Below, one piece after another: positions 1 through 8,089 of a DNA stretch of 64,000 nt. Source of the DNA: Thiomonas sp. X19 (GTDB lineage: Bacteria > Pseudomonadota > Gammaproteobacteria > Burkholderiales > Burkholderiaceae_C); NCBI RefSeq assembly GCF_900089495.1, contig NZ_LT605203.1:3345621-3409620 (forward strand), given 5' to 3'. The translations under genes were made by a program, and so were the position numbers. The first letter of the stretch is position 1. The number at the start of each line of letters is the position of its first letter. The notes under the pieces are model-generated. The model searched no databases. It saw only the letters and a list, made by a program, of their open reading frames with translations, and was not told the DNA's origin.

Positions 1-118
1 GATGTTCTCAGTGCGGGATGCTTGAGGCTACTGGGTGCTGCTTATTGACGCCGCCAAGCACCTGCTCCGAGTTGTAGATCCGGGAACCCGTTATCCCTTG
101 TCCCCGCCTTTGATTTGT

Positions 119-150
119 ACCGGCACCCCGCGAGGGTGCTGGTGTTTTTG
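119..150 (+). terminator. Rho-independent terminator candidate
   Basis: A 10-bp inverted repeat with one mismatch (119-128 and 134-143) encloses a 5-base loop and is followed by a run of T residues at about 144-149. It would end transcription arriving from the left. No gene was recognised in bases 1-118. Confidence 0.5.
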
Positions 151-312
151 GCGTTCAAGGCGCAGCCGAGAACGATGCTTTTCGGGTCTCGGGCGGAGCC
201 TGAGCAGGTGGGGACGGGGGCACAAACGCAGAAACCGGCAAGCGAAGCGCGGGCGGTTTCGAGGATTGTGACCACGGCCCCCTACCCTGCACTTCTTTCT
301 GGAGCGTTCGGC
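150..312. other. oriT: Candidate oriT / nic region
   Basis: This non-coding stretch lies directly upstream of a TraK-TraL-TraM-like gene trio, the position oriT occupies in IncP plasmids. It contains CCTACCCTGC at 281-290, which resembles the IncP nic core CTATCCTG|C with one change. The placement and motif are seen; the assignment is inference. No matching relaxase gene lies on this side of the window. Confidence 0.35.
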
Positions 313-438
313 ATGGCGGAATTGAAAAAAGGGGTTCGCAAACAGGTTCGCAAAAGGGTGCGTGAAGGGGTTCGCAAACAGGTTTGTGAAATGGTGTGGC
401 AACGGGTTCGTAAAAGGGTGCGCAAACAGGTTCGCTGA
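313..438 (+). CDS. Small basic repeat peptide (41 aa)
   Basis: The reading frame starts at an ATG about 9 bases after a GGAG motif. It encodes a 41-residue, very Arg/Lys-rich peptide made of V-R-x-x units, the coding side of the 12-bp repeat. The predicted charge would suit nucleic-acid binding next to the putative oriT. It could equally be an unexpressed reading of repeat DNA, because no homologue is recognised. Confidence 0.35.
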   Translation: MAELKKGVRKQVRKRVREGVRKQVCEMVWQRVRKRVRKQVR

Positions 439-445
439 ATGGTTT
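325..445 (+). repeat. Degenerate 12-bp tandem repeat
   Basis: About nine imperfect copies of a 12-bp unit built on GGTTCGCAAACA run through this segment. Read in frame they encode four-residue units of the type V-R-K-Q. The array ends just upstream of the TraK-like gene. Confidence 0.7.
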
Positions 446-490
446 GCGACCACACGCCATAAGCACTCAGTGTGGCTTCGGAGCATGATC

Positions 491-1498
491 ATGGGCGAGG
501 AATCTGAAAATCAACCCCAAAGGGGCGAAAGGAAGGGCTCGGCCCAATCGCTGAATGCACAGCAAGCTGAAGAAAAACCCAAGCGCCAGTCGCGTGCGGC
601 CTATCTTCTGCGGTTGGATTTTGCGCAATTGCGCGCCAACGACGGGATGATGGCTGCCGCACAGGATCTGGAACCCCTCGCAAGCGAGATTGCCGATCTA
701 CTCGTAGCGGGGGTTGCTCCGACACTGATCCTCAAATCGGTCATGAACCGCCTGAGCATCAGCAAGCACATCGCGGTCCATGCCATCCGTCTCTGCCTGA
801 CGGAATCAGGCGTCGAGTTCAAACTTCCTCGCGGCCACCGCCCGAAGAAGACGGCGCTGGGCGAGGACTTGAGCGCGGCGAAGCCGAAAGTGTCTGGGTC
901 CACATCTGCGGTCGTGTCGCCGCCCGCCACGCATCCCGCGCCCGTGTCCACACCCGTCGCGCCACCACAAGCCAACCCAACGGCAGGGGCAAAGAAAGCG
1001 GCTGTTGCCGACACCGAGCCCTTGCCGGACATTCCGCGCGGCGACCTGACGCACACCGAGCGCGAGAAGGTCTCCCTTGCGTTCTTCGCCCGTGATCGCT
1101 TCGGTGGGCGCAATGCGTCCCAGGTGTCGCCCGCCGAACTCACCGCCGATGAACTGGCCTGGCTGGAAAAGCTGTGGGACTTGACCGCGCCCGTCGACCC
1201 GAAAACGGGTGACCCCTACCGCATCCGCGCATTCACCCCGGCGGGCCGTCCGATCGATGACAGGCCGGTAGCCCCGGGCGGCGGGGTCATGGTGGACGAC
1301 TTGTTTGTCGAGGGCCTTGACCCCGCTCTGTGGAAAATCTGTCAAAGAAAGGGGATGGGGCTGGAGCAACACCCCCAATACCCTGACGAGCTACGCGCGG
1401 TCTACCCGCACGGCGGCAAGAGCGTGCCGTTCCCGAAGGAGAACGTCAACGGCATCCTGACCGGCATGCACCCCAGATTCCCGCTCAGATCCTCGTGA
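491..1498 (+). CDS. TraK-like conjugation accessory protein
   Basis: This 335-residue protein has a charged N-terminus and a helical segment at about residues 60-120 that resembles plasmid mobilisation DNA-binding proteins. A long Pro/Ala-rich linker leads to a distinct C-terminal domain at about 200-335. The open frame extends upstream into the 12-bp repeats. ATG 491 is chosen because GGAG lies at 480-483, seven bases before it. It is the first gene of a rightward trio with a P-loop ATPase and a membrane-tailed protein, the order of IncP traK-traL-traM. It is much longer than RP4 TraK (134 aa), so the name reflects position more than sequence. Confidence 0.45.
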   Translation: MGEESENQPQRGERKGSAQSLNAQQAEEKPKRQSRAAYLLRLDFAQLRANDGMMAAAQDLEPLASEIADLLVAGVAPTLILKSVMNRLSISKHIAVHAIRLCLTESGVEFKLPRGHRPKKTALGEDLSAAKPKVSGSTSAVVSPPATHPAPVSTPVAPPQANPTAGAKKAAVADTEPLPDIPRGDLTHTEREKVSLAFFARDRFGGRNASQVSPAELTADELAWLEKLWDLTAPVDPKTGDPYRIRAFTPAGRPIDDRPVAPGGGVMVDDLFVEGLDPALWKICQRKGMGLEQHPQYPDELRAVYPHGGKSVPFPKENVNGILTGMHPRFPLRSS

Positions 1499-1557
1499 TG
1501 GTTTGCGGCGCTCGGCGATAACCCCTTGCGCGGGTTGTCCGCGTGAGCGAGGACATC

Positions 1558-2385
1558 ATGATCAAGACCTATTTTGTGGACGGCGACAAGGGCGGCGTGG
1601 GCAAGAGCTTCGCCGCGCGGGCCATCGCCGACATGCTGATGCAGTCGGCCAGGTTCAAACTGCCGAAGCCCATCCGCCAGCTTTTAGTTGTCGATGCCGA
1701 CGAGTCCAACCAGGATGTATGCGGAGATGGCGGCTTCCCGGAGATCGAAACCGTGAACGGCTGCAACGTGCGCGGCATGTTTGCGCCGATCTCCACGCCC
1801 CAGCAGTGGGTGCAGGCGGGCGACCGGGTGTTCGACGCCATCCCGCAATGGGGCGACGACGAGGGCCGCGTGGTGTTCTCCCTGCCTGCCGGGGCCGGGC
1901 TCGCCATTGCCAAGGCCGCTGAAGTCACCGCCGTCATGGAAGCGCTCAACGCCGTGCATGTCTGGGTGATCGGCACCGACGCGGGCTCGGTGGAGCAATT
2001 GCAGCAACGCATCGATGCCTTCCCGGCGTTCTACCAGCAGGGCTTCGTCATCCGCAACCTGCGCCACGGCGTCGCCGACGACTTCACCCACTGGAACAAG
2101 AGCGCCACCCGCGCGGCTGTGAAAGATTGGGGCTGGCAGGAAATCGACCTGCCGGTGCTCACCCCGTCGGTGGCGTCCGACCTGGCGCGCACGCCATTGC
2201 ACATCGCCGAGCGCGACAAGGCGTCGACCAACGGCAAGAAGCTGGGGCTGGGTTCGCAGGTGTCGGTGAAGACCTTCCGCGGTATCGCGGGCGACCGGCT
2301 GGCGGCACTGGAGCGCTTCACGCCGAAAATGTCGGCTGAACTGTCCGCAGACGTTTCCACAAACCCCAATGGAGCATTCGCATGA
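1558..2385 (+). CDS. TraL/ParA-like P-loop ATPase
   Basis: This 275-residue protein begins with a deviant Walker A motif of the ParA/MinD type (DGDKGGVGKSF, residues 6-16), followed by an LLVVDAD Walker A'-like strand at about residue 44. Such ATPases act in partitioning or as TraL/MobD in conjugation. Position between the TraK-like and TraM-like genes supports the transfer role. The ATG at 1558 follows an AGGA motif; a GTG at 1543 is an alternative. The stop overlaps the next start by four bases (ATGA), so the two are probably translationally coupled. Confidence 0.6.
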   Translation: MIKTYFVDGDKGGVGKSFAARAIADMLMQSARFKLPKPIRQLLVVDADESNQDVCGDGGFPEIETVNGCNVRGMFAPISTPQQWVQAGDRVFDAIPQWGDDEGRVVFSLPAGAGLAIAKAAEVTAVMEALNAVHVWVIGTDAGSVEQLQQRIDAFPAFYQQGFVIRNLRHGVADDFTHWNKSATRAAVKDWGWQEIDLPVLTPSVASDLARTPLHIAERDKASTNGKKLGLGSQVSVKTFRGIAGDRLAALERFTPKMSAELSADVSTNPNGAFA

Positions 2386-2999
2386 GCATCTATGCCGAAC
2401 TCATCGAGCGCTTCACGGAAGACGGGCTGTCGTCGGCGCAGCAGGCCGAGATCGATGCCATCCGGTTGGCGACCCGGTTTGACGACGACGACACGCTTTG
2501 GGGTGTCGTGCTGCCGATCTACTTCCTCTCCAACCGCCGCGAGCAGGCCCGCGTCGATCAGGAAGCCCTGTTGCGGGCGATCCAGAACGTGAGCACGGGC
2601 GGGGTGGATGCCGACCGGCTGGGCAAGGCGGTGGCCCGGCATATCGATGCCACCGAGATCGAGGTTCCGGCGCCGGAGATCGATCCGGCGAAGATCGCCA
2701 AGGCGGTGGCCAGGGCGGCCGTGCCGGATCTCTGCGCGGCCATTGAAACCGAGTTGCAAAACCGGGTGCTCAAGCTGGATGCTGCAGCCGCTCACGAAGC
2801 GCTGCGCGGCGCGGTGTCCGACACGCTGTTTTCGTGGCAGGTGGCGGCCGGTGTCGGTGCCGCGCTGCTGCTGGTGATTGCGGCCTACTGGTGGGGTGGC
2901 AAGCAAGTGGAATGGCAGGATCAGCCGGTGATCGCGCAGATGCAGAGTCAGATCCAGCAGATGCGTGCCGAGCCTGTTGTGCCCCATCGGCGGCGTTGA
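2382..2999 (+). CDS. TraM-like membrane-anchored conjugation protein
   Basis: This 205-residue protein is largely helical and acidic, with a single transmembrane segment near residues 155-175 and a short polar tail. It overlaps the ATPase gene by an ATGA junction. Size, tail anchor and position match TraM/MobE-type accessory proteins that follow traL in IncP-like transfer regions. There is no catalytic motif, and the assignment rests mainly on context. Confidence 0.45.
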   Translation: MSIYAELIERFTEDGLSSAQQAEIDAIRLATRFDDDDTLWGVVLPIYFLSNRREQARVDQEALLRAIQNVSTGGVDADRLGKAVARHIDATEIEVPAPEIDPAKIAKAVARAAVPDLCAAIETELQNRVLKLDAAAAHEALRGAVSDTLFSWQVAAGVGAALLLVIAAYWWGGKQVEWQDQPVIAQMQSQIQQMRAEPVVPHRRR

Positions 3000-3010
3000 A
3001 GGATGGTCGT

Positions 3011-3340
3011 TTATCGCCGCGCCCAGCGCCGCAAGTCCCGCCAGTCGCCTTGCACCTGGCGCTGCGCCCGTTGCAGCTTGACCTTGACGAATGCTGCCAG
3101 ATCAGGCGCGAGGCGCACACCGAGCCGCCACGCCTCCGAGATCAGAACGGCCCACTGCCTCCACCAGCGGCGGAAAAAGAGCAGCACGGCCAGCGCGCCG
3201 AACACGCCCAGCGGCACACCCAGGTTGTTGCTGACGGCGGCATGGAACACCCAGGCGGCCAGCGCGAAGGGTGACAGCAGGATGGCGATGTGCAGCGTCA
3301 GCCGGGCGGCGTGCCAGGTGCGCTTGAGGGTTGTCCACAT
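3011..3340 (-). CDS. Small two-helix membrane protein
   Basis: The product is 109 residues with two hydrophobic segments at about residues 15-35 and 40-58, followed by a basic amphipathic tail rich in Arg and Trp. A GGAG motif lies 7-8 bases upstream of the ATG. It converges with the TraM-like gene, with only 11 bases between the stops. No family was recognised; the location suggests an accessory protein of the conjugative element. Confidence 0.55.
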   Translation of the reverse strand: MWTTLKRTWHAARLTLHIAILLSPFALAAWVFHAAVSNNLGVPLGVFGALAVLLFFRRWWRQWAVLISEAWRLGVRLAPDLAAFVKVKLQRAQRQVQGDWRDLRRWARR

Positions 3341-3359
3341 GATGATCTCCGGTGGCGGG

Positions 3360-3533
3360 TTACGCCAGCACGTCCAAGTTCTGCATGGGTTTGAGCGCCG
3401 CCGCTGGTGTCAGGCAGGATGCGTCGAACTCACGCATCGTCGCCTTGTCGATGGCACCGACTCGGTAAAGCCCCTGGGCCGCGCTGTGGATGGCCTCGAA
3501 GGCGTCACTCTTGAAGGTCGGTTTGGTCGTCAT
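3360..3533 (-). pseudogene. Internally deleted HTH antitoxin-type regulator
   Basis: The 57-residue product begins like XRE-family antitoxins of the HigA/NadS type, with a conserved N-terminal arm containing TMREFDASCLTP. That arm normally precedes a helix-turn-helix of about 50 residues. Here the frame goes from ALKP straight to a short NLDVLA ending resembling the usual C-terminus, so the DNA-binding core appears deleted in frame. The matching toxin gene is absent. It was too short for routine ORF listing. Confidence 0.5.
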
Positions 3534-3575
3534 GGCAAATCTCCTGGAGATCCCCGTTGCTGATTTCTTTCGCTG

Positions 3576-3914
3576 CTAGCGATGTGTGGTGGCCTCTGAG
3601 AGCACTTTCGCCACCCACTTGTTCATGCTCTGGCCTTCGCGCGCTGCTGCCTTGACCGCCGCAGCGTGAATGCTCGGGTCGATTCGCAGCATCAATTTGC
3701 CTGATGCCGGTTTTTCTGGCGGTTGTTCGAGCTTCGCGCAAATCTCGATGTAGTCGTCAATGGATTCACGGAATGCCGCCTCGAACTCGGCCACGGATTC
3801 ACCGTGAAAGCCAATGATGTCGGCGATGTCCAGCACGCGCCCAACCAGGATTTTGTCGTCCGGGTCGTAGGTCATGCTGGCGGCATAGCCCTTGTAGGTC
3901 ATCACGTTGTTCAT
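3576..3914 (-). CDS. hicB: HicB antitoxin
   Basis: This 112-residue protein has the HicB layout. An RNase H-like N-terminal half carries the motifs YDPDDKILVGRV and FEAAFRESIDDY. A C-terminal ribbon-helix-helix DNA-binding domain (LMLRIDPSIHAAAVKAA) follows. It neutralises HicA and represses the operon. It overlaps hicA by four bases and is downstream of it, the classical order. The inverted repeat in front of hicA is its likely operator. Confidence 0.9.
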   Translation of the reverse strand: MNNVMTYKGYAASMTYDPDDKILVGRVLDIADIIGFHGESVAEFEAAFRESIDDYIEICAKLEQPPEKPASGKLMLRIDPSIHAAAVKAAAREGQSMNKWVAKVLSEATTHR

Positions 3915-4165
3915 GGGGTCACTCCAAGTTTCTCCAGATGCTCCCGCGCCAGTCTGACGCGGTATTTCAAGGCTTCCTTCTGCGGATGCGGACGATGGAA
4001 GTAAGCGCGCAGGCCATCTTTCTCAAAGGCCACGGACGAGCCGTGCCCCTCAATCACGCGACATCCAACAGCCACGAACAACGCCTCGATGCGCGCCCAC
4101 TCCAGATTACCGTTGACCGGACTGGTGAAGATCGCCTCCAGCGTTTTACGTTGCTTGCTGTTCAT
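3911..4165 (-). CDS. hicA: HicA mRNA interferase toxin
   Basis: The 84-residue product has the HicA double-stranded-RNA-binding fold signature, with WARIEALFVAVGCRVIEG followed by HGSSVAF, where the catalytic His lies. The C-terminal part (HPQKEALKYRVRLAREHLEKLG) is typical of this HicA subgroup. It cleaves mRNA when free of HicB. The ATG at 4165 is preferred to the TTG one codon upstream. Confidence 0.88.
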   Translation of the reverse strand: MNSKQRKTLEAIFTSPVNGNLEWARIEALFVAVGCRVIEGHGSSVAFEKDGLRAYFHRPHPQKEALKYRVRLAREHLEKLGVTP

Positions 4166-4170
4166 CAACT

Positions 4171-4216
4171 AATGATAGCACAAGTGATGGCGATTTCAAG
4201 TCTGTTTGCTATCATT
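4171..4216. promoter_or_regulatory. Inverted-repeat operator of hicAB
   Basis: Two perfect 10-bp arms, AATGATAGCA at 4171-4180 and TGCTATCATT at 4207-4216, are 26 bases apart. They lie in the intergenic region between leftward hicA and rightward traB. HicB proteins repress by binding such repeats, so autoregulation and possible co-control of traB is inferred. Confidence 0.55.
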
Positions 4217-4268
4217 TGCTTTGCTGCCACGCGGCATATCCATGTGTCCACACACATCGGAGATCGCC

Positions 4269-5555
4269 GTGCTGTCCACAACGCAACCCCCATCGTCGTC
4301 CCCATCCTGTCTTGCCCCCGCCTCGTCCTTGCGCCCGCTGGTGGCGCTACGCCGCCTGCTGGTCGTCCTGCTGCCCGCCGTAGCAGGGTTGGCCTGGACG
4401 CTCTCGGACAAACCGTATGGCGTGATCCTGTCTCCGTTACTCATCATCGGCGTCATGCTGGCGGACAACCCCCGTGGGCGCGTCCTGGCGGCGCTGGCCT
4501 ACTTTGGGATCGGTGGCGCGGCGCTGCCAGCCGAAGTGCAGCGATTCTTCGGCACCGGCTGGATCCTCGGCGTCGGCCTGTGGGCGCTGTCGAGTGTGCT
4601 GCTCGCCCTGCCCTGGGCCTGGGCCTCACGCGGCTGGCATGTGGTGGTTGTGCTGCTCATCGAGGCGGTGCCGCCCTTGGGACTGTTCGGCTGGCTGTCA
4701 CCGCTGGCGGTGGCTGGCGTGTTCTATCCGGGGTTGGGACTGCTGGGCTTCGCGCTTGGGCTTGCGATCCTGTGGACACTGGCGGTGCTGGTCCAAGCCA
4801 AATCCTCAACGTCCGCGATCACGCTGTCCATGGTGGCGTCGGCAGCGCTGTCGGGGGTGTCGGTGTGGGCGAATGCTGCCTACACGCCGCCCGTCGCGCC
4901 CGCTGGCTGGGTCGGGGTGAGCACCCGTGTCGGTCATGAAACCGATGACGTGATGGCTGAGGTTGGGCGCAACCAGCGATGGATCAATCAAGCCGCTGGA
5001 GTGGTTCGCGCTGAAGCAAAGTCAAAGGCAGGGGCAAAGAGAAGGTGTTTGGTGATTGTCTTGCCCGAGGATGTGGCGGGAACCTGGGGGCCAGGGACGG
5101 CGGCGCAGGTGCGGGCGGCGATGCGGCCTGGGGATGTGTGGCTGGTCGGCGCGTCGGTGCTGTCGTCTAGGCATTGGGATGGGAGTTATCTGAATGCCGT
5201 GGTGGGCCTTGGCCAGCGCGGCGATGCTGTGCTGTTCGTCTCGCCGGTGCCTGTGCCCGGCGGAATGTGGAAGCCGTGGGATGGTGAGAAGTCCTACACG
5301 GCGGCGCACTGGTGGGAGCCGGTGCAGACCATTGCTGGTGTGCGCACCTGGGCTTCCATCTGCTATGACCAGGGCATCACCTGGCCGTGGCTGCAGGCGC
5401 TCGTGCAGCGGCCTGCGGTGGTGCTGCGGGTGTCGAACACCTGGTATGAGCCTGCGGGAGCCGTGGCGCCCCGTGTCGAGGCTGCAACAACCCAGATGTG
5501 GGCCAGGCTCATGGGTGCGGCGGTGGTGACGGCGGTGAACCGGGCGGAGCGTTGA
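4269..5555 (+). CDS. traB: TraB-like conjugal transfer protein
   Basis: The N-terminal half has about six transmembrane helices. The C-terminal half (about residues 230-425) is a nitrilase-like domain as in apolipoprotein N-acyltransferase, with a Cys in ASICYDQGI at the expected catalytic position. This two-part layout is that of TraB from Ti-type conjugative plasmids, where it supports transfer. GTG 4269 is chosen because GGAG lies at 4259-4262; the frame also contains ATG 4242 without a clear ribosome site. It is the last rightward gene before a leftward block. Confidence 0.65.
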   Translation: MLSTTQPPSSSPSCLAPASSLRPLVALRRLLVVLLPAVAGLAWTLSDKPYGVILSPLLIIGVMLADNPRGRVLAALAYFGIGGAALPAEVQRFFGTGWILGVGLWALSSVLLALPWAWASRGWHVVVVLLIEAVPPLGLFGWLSPLAVAGVFYPGLGLLGFALGLAILWTLAVLVQAKSSTSAITLSMVASAALSGVSVWANAAYTPPVAPAGWVGVSTRVGHETDDVMAEVGRNQRWINQAAGVVRAEAKSKAGAKRRCLVIVLPEDVAGTWGPGTAAQVRAAMRPGDVWLVGASVLSSRHWDGSYLNAVVGLGQRGDAVLFVSPVPVPGGMWKPWDGEKSYTAAHWWEPVQTIAGVRTWASICYDQGITWPWLQALVQRPAVVLRVSNTWYEPAGAVAPRVEAATTQMWARLMGAAVVTAVNRAER

Positions 5556-5651
5556 ACCCCGCCTGACGGGTAGTCCAAGTGATTCAGCCTCTGAGCAGCG
5601 ATTGTCGATCTACCAACCGCAGTTCACTTTCCCGGTGGGGCCGTTTCCCCG

Positions 5652-6059
5652 TCAAGTGCCCGAGGAAAGAAAGTCGCGACGGATGTGCCGTGCCACTCTT
5701 TTTGATATGGCGAATCCGGTCTGAATGCGTTGGAGCATGGCAAGAGTGACACTATCTGCCGGTCGGAATATCAACCGTGTCACCCCGGCGCGCAACTCGG
5801 ATTCGTTGCGGACCTGCGCAAATCCGTAATCCACGTAGGTTGGTTGCTTCACGAATGGATGTTCGCCTGGCGAGATCAGGCATGTGGTCTCGTGACGTCC
5901 GCCAGGGATAGCGGTGCAAAAAGGCACCAGGACAAATTGCGCCTGTGGCCCGTAGTTCGCAATTTGGCGAGGCCCGAGCACAACGACGAATAGATGATCC
6001 CCTTGTGGGCCGCTGGCCATGAACAGCGTACCGCCCTCAATGGGTTGCCAGCCGGTCAT
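5652..6059 (-). CDS. Putative toxin partner of Panacea antitoxin
   Basis: The 135-residue product shows alternating beta strands (HLFVVVLGP, FVLVPFCTA, TYVDYGFA) and a basic helical C-terminus. This is loosely like small MazF/PemK-type barrels, but no diagnostic motif was recognised. Its start overlaps the stop of the Panacea-domain gene by four bases. In PanAT modules a Panacea antitoxin is paired with many unrelated toxins, so a toxin role is inferred from the pairing alone. Confidence 0.5.
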   Translation of the reverse strand: MTGWQPIEGGTLFMASGPQGDHLFVVVLGPRQIANYGPQAQFVLVPFCTAIPGGRHETTCLISPGEHPFVKQPTYVDYGFAQVRNESELRAGVTRLIFRPADSVTLAMLQRIQTGFAISKRVARHIRRDFLSSGT

Positions 6060-6676
6060 GCGGGCGTTTTAAGCAGCGCGAGGTTTCCCGCCGCCCAGGC
6101 TCGTTGCTCAATGTTCGCCACAGTCGCCTCGACCTGGGTATCCGAGAACCCGAGTCCACGCAGTAGCGTTTCTGTTTCGATGGGAATACTCGACCCGTCG
6201 GGGTCTTCCCACTCAGGGCAGTTCTTCGGATCGTGGGTGTAGTCTCTCAACTGCAAGGCGGATTTGGTACCGAACCTGGCCCAGATGGTTTCCAGGATTT
6301 CAGCGTCGGCCTGGCTGAGTTCCATCAGATCTTCGGTGGACGTGACGCCGGTATCTGGCCGCAAGGCCATGTACCGATCTTCGCGCTCGGCGATCAGCTT
6401 GTCCCAATAACTGCCGTCGTCGCGTTCATCGGGTGTCGCATTGATGAGGTTGAGCGAAGCTGATAGAACGGGCCCGTTGGGCATCGACACCAGTGCATCG
6501 CCAATGATCGGGTCACCATACAAGCGATAGGATTCCCGCTCGGCAAGGTACATGAGCTTCATCAGCTTCAGTACCGTCATGCTTGCGTTGCGATTTGCAG
6601 CTTTCAAGAGGAAGAAAGCAGCAACTTCAGCAGCCTTCTTTTCATTGAAGAGGGGCGACCTCTTGTACTTCTTCAT
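6056..6676 (-). CDS. Panacea (DUF4065/SocA-like) antitoxin
   Basis: This 206-residue protein matches the Panacea domain. Examples are AFFLLKAANRNASMTVLKLMK and LAERESYRLYGDPIIGDALVSMPNGPVLS, the second containing the G-D and PNGPV core. Panacea proteins include SocA, which hands a toxin to ClpXP, and the promiscuous PanA antitoxins. The frame extends upstream, but MKKYKRS at 6676 begins the recognisable domain. It is cotranscribed with the 135-aa ORF, antitoxin first. Confidence 0.75.
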   Translation of the reverse strand: MKKYKRSPLFNEKKAAEVAAFFLLKAANRNASMTVLKLMKLMYLAERESYRLYGDPIIGDALVSMPNGPVLSASLNLINATPDERDDGSYWDKLIAEREDRYMALRPDTGVTSTEDLMELSQADAEILETIWARFGTKSALQLRDYTHDPKNCPEWEDPDGSSIPIETETLLRGLGFSDTQVEATVANIEQRAWAAGNLALLKTPA

Positions 6677-6866
6677 GGCGTTGGCACTGGAGCGCTGGGG
6701 GAAACGGCGCCCCTGGATCGGAGGATCGATGAAGGACGGTCGAAGATCTGGAGTAGGGGAGTAGGGATTTGCAACGGATCGAACTGCATGTCTATTGTCG
6801 AATTTTGCCACAGATAGGCGTCTTCGGGGTCGTTCTTGCCGGTCGAACTGCCATGGAAATACCCAC

Positions 6867-7103
6867 TCAGGCAGCGAAACCGTGTCGCCGGACATACTGC
6901 GCCCAGAAGTGATGCCGCTGGGCGTAGCGCTCGGCAGCGTGAGGACGGCACACCCGCAGCACCTTGTCCGCCAGGCGCGAGTCGTTCAGGATGGCGGCGC
7001 GCAGGTCTTCCCAATCGTCCCGCTTGCCGCGGGAGATCACGTCGTCGATGGCGGCCAGGGTGTAGTCCTGGTGGTTGAGGTGGCGGTGTTGCATGGTGGC
7101 CAT
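6867..7103 (-). CDS. Hypothetical protein (78 aa)
   Basis: This small His/Arg-rich, probably helical protein contains LAAIDDVISRGKRDDWEDLRAA and a C-terminal AERYAQRHHFW stretch. It resembles short uncharacterised proteins that often accompany nucleotidyltransferase-type antitoxin genes, but no such gene is nearby. It lies about 190 bases upstream of the Panacea gene on the same strand. Confidence 0.5.
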   Translation of the reverse strand: MATMQHRHLNHQDYTLAAIDDVISRGKRDDWEDLRAAILNDSRLADKVLRVCRPHAAERYAQRHHFWAQYVRRHGFAA

Positions 7104-7150
7104 TATCGCATCGGGGCGGGGGTTTGCGGCTCAATAAAACTCCGGTCTGG

Positions 7151-8089
7151 TTAAAGCCCGTAGGCATCGAGGTAGCCCCACGGGTCAATCGATGGGTCAG
7201 GCTCCAGTGGTGGCGGCTGATTGACGATGCCGGTTTTGCGCCAGTCGGGGTTGTGTTGCATCTCACGCCGAGTCGGGTATCCGTCGCAGTAAGGGGTGCC
7301 CTCGTCAATCCGCGTCGGGCCGATCCTGATGAAGGGCAAAGGCTTGGCGGTGCGAACGGGTGGCGCGTCGCCCAGGCAAAAACTGACATGGCCGGCATGA
7401 TCGGACTGGGCAACGACGGCTTGCTGGATGAATGCTCCAGGCACAGGCCAGGAAACGCCAACACGTGGAAACGGCAGATCGTCATGAAAGGAAAACACGT
7501 CGGCGCTGCCGTCTGGCAGGGGTTCGCGCCTGTCGGCAATGCGCCGCATGGTCGTTTCCCTGCCCAGATTCCCACCGATTGCCTCGACCTGGAAATACCA
7601 GACTGGAAACAAATCGCGCTTGCTGTAGGGTTTCCCATTGATGTCGCGTCGCTGGGGCCCCAGTTCGGCCACCAGAATGTCGCCGACCCGGAGCGGGCTG
7701 GGTAGCGCGGCATTCGCGGCGTAGATGCGCGCGCCCTCTGCGAGCGCAGCCTGACGTGCCTGCCGGTCAGCCTGCGAGGCGGCCCGCGCATCGACCTTGG
7801 CCTGCTTGCGGCGCACCTGGATCTGCTTCATGCCCGCGATGGCCGCCAGCGCGCCCTCGCGGGTCTTGTAACCCGCAAACAGTTCGGCCTTCTTCGCGAC
7901 CCCGAGCCAGACCACGGCCAACACCTTGGGATCGTTGTCGATCGGGTCGCGGATGTAAGCCTCGAACTGGATCGCTTCGTCGTGGTCCATCAGTTGCAGG
8001 CCATACTTCTTGATGGCTGTCTGCCGCCACTGGCGATACTGCTTCAAGGCAACGACAGGGGCAAGAACAGAGTTTTGCGATGGGTTCAT
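7151..8089 (-). CDS. Unknown element-encoded protein (312 aa)
   Basis: This is the last gene of a leftward operon; its start overlaps the stop of the large ATPase gene by four bases. Residues 5-105 contain a YRQWRQTAIKKYG segment and a Trp/Lys-rich region. Residues 105-140 are a charged coiled helix rich in Arg, Gln and Ala. The C-terminal half is rich in Pro, Trp and Asp. No family or catalytic motif was recognised. Tight coupling to the ATPase suggests a shared role in replication or maintenance of the element. Confidence 0.6.
   Translation of the reverse strand: MNPSQNSVLAPVVALKQYRQWRQTAIKKYGLQLMDHDEAIQFEAYIRDPIDNDPKVLAVVWLGVAKKAELFAGYKTREGALAAIAGMKQIQVRRKQAKVDARAASQADRQARQAALAEGARIYAANAALPSPLRVGDILVAELGPQRRDINGKPYSKRDLFPVWYFQVEAIGGNLGRETTMRRIADRREPLPDGSADVFSFHDDLPFPRVGVSWPVPGAFIQQAVVAQSDHAGHVSFCLGDAPPVRTAKPLPFIRIGPTRIDEGTPYCDGYPTRREMQHNPDWRKTGIVNQPPPLEPDPSIDPWGYLDAYGL

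Noticed and set aside
601..1378. Long minus-strand ORFs (180 and 190 aa) opposite the TraK-like gene
   Set aside because: They are shadows of the plus-strand coding frame in high-GC DNA and show no family features.
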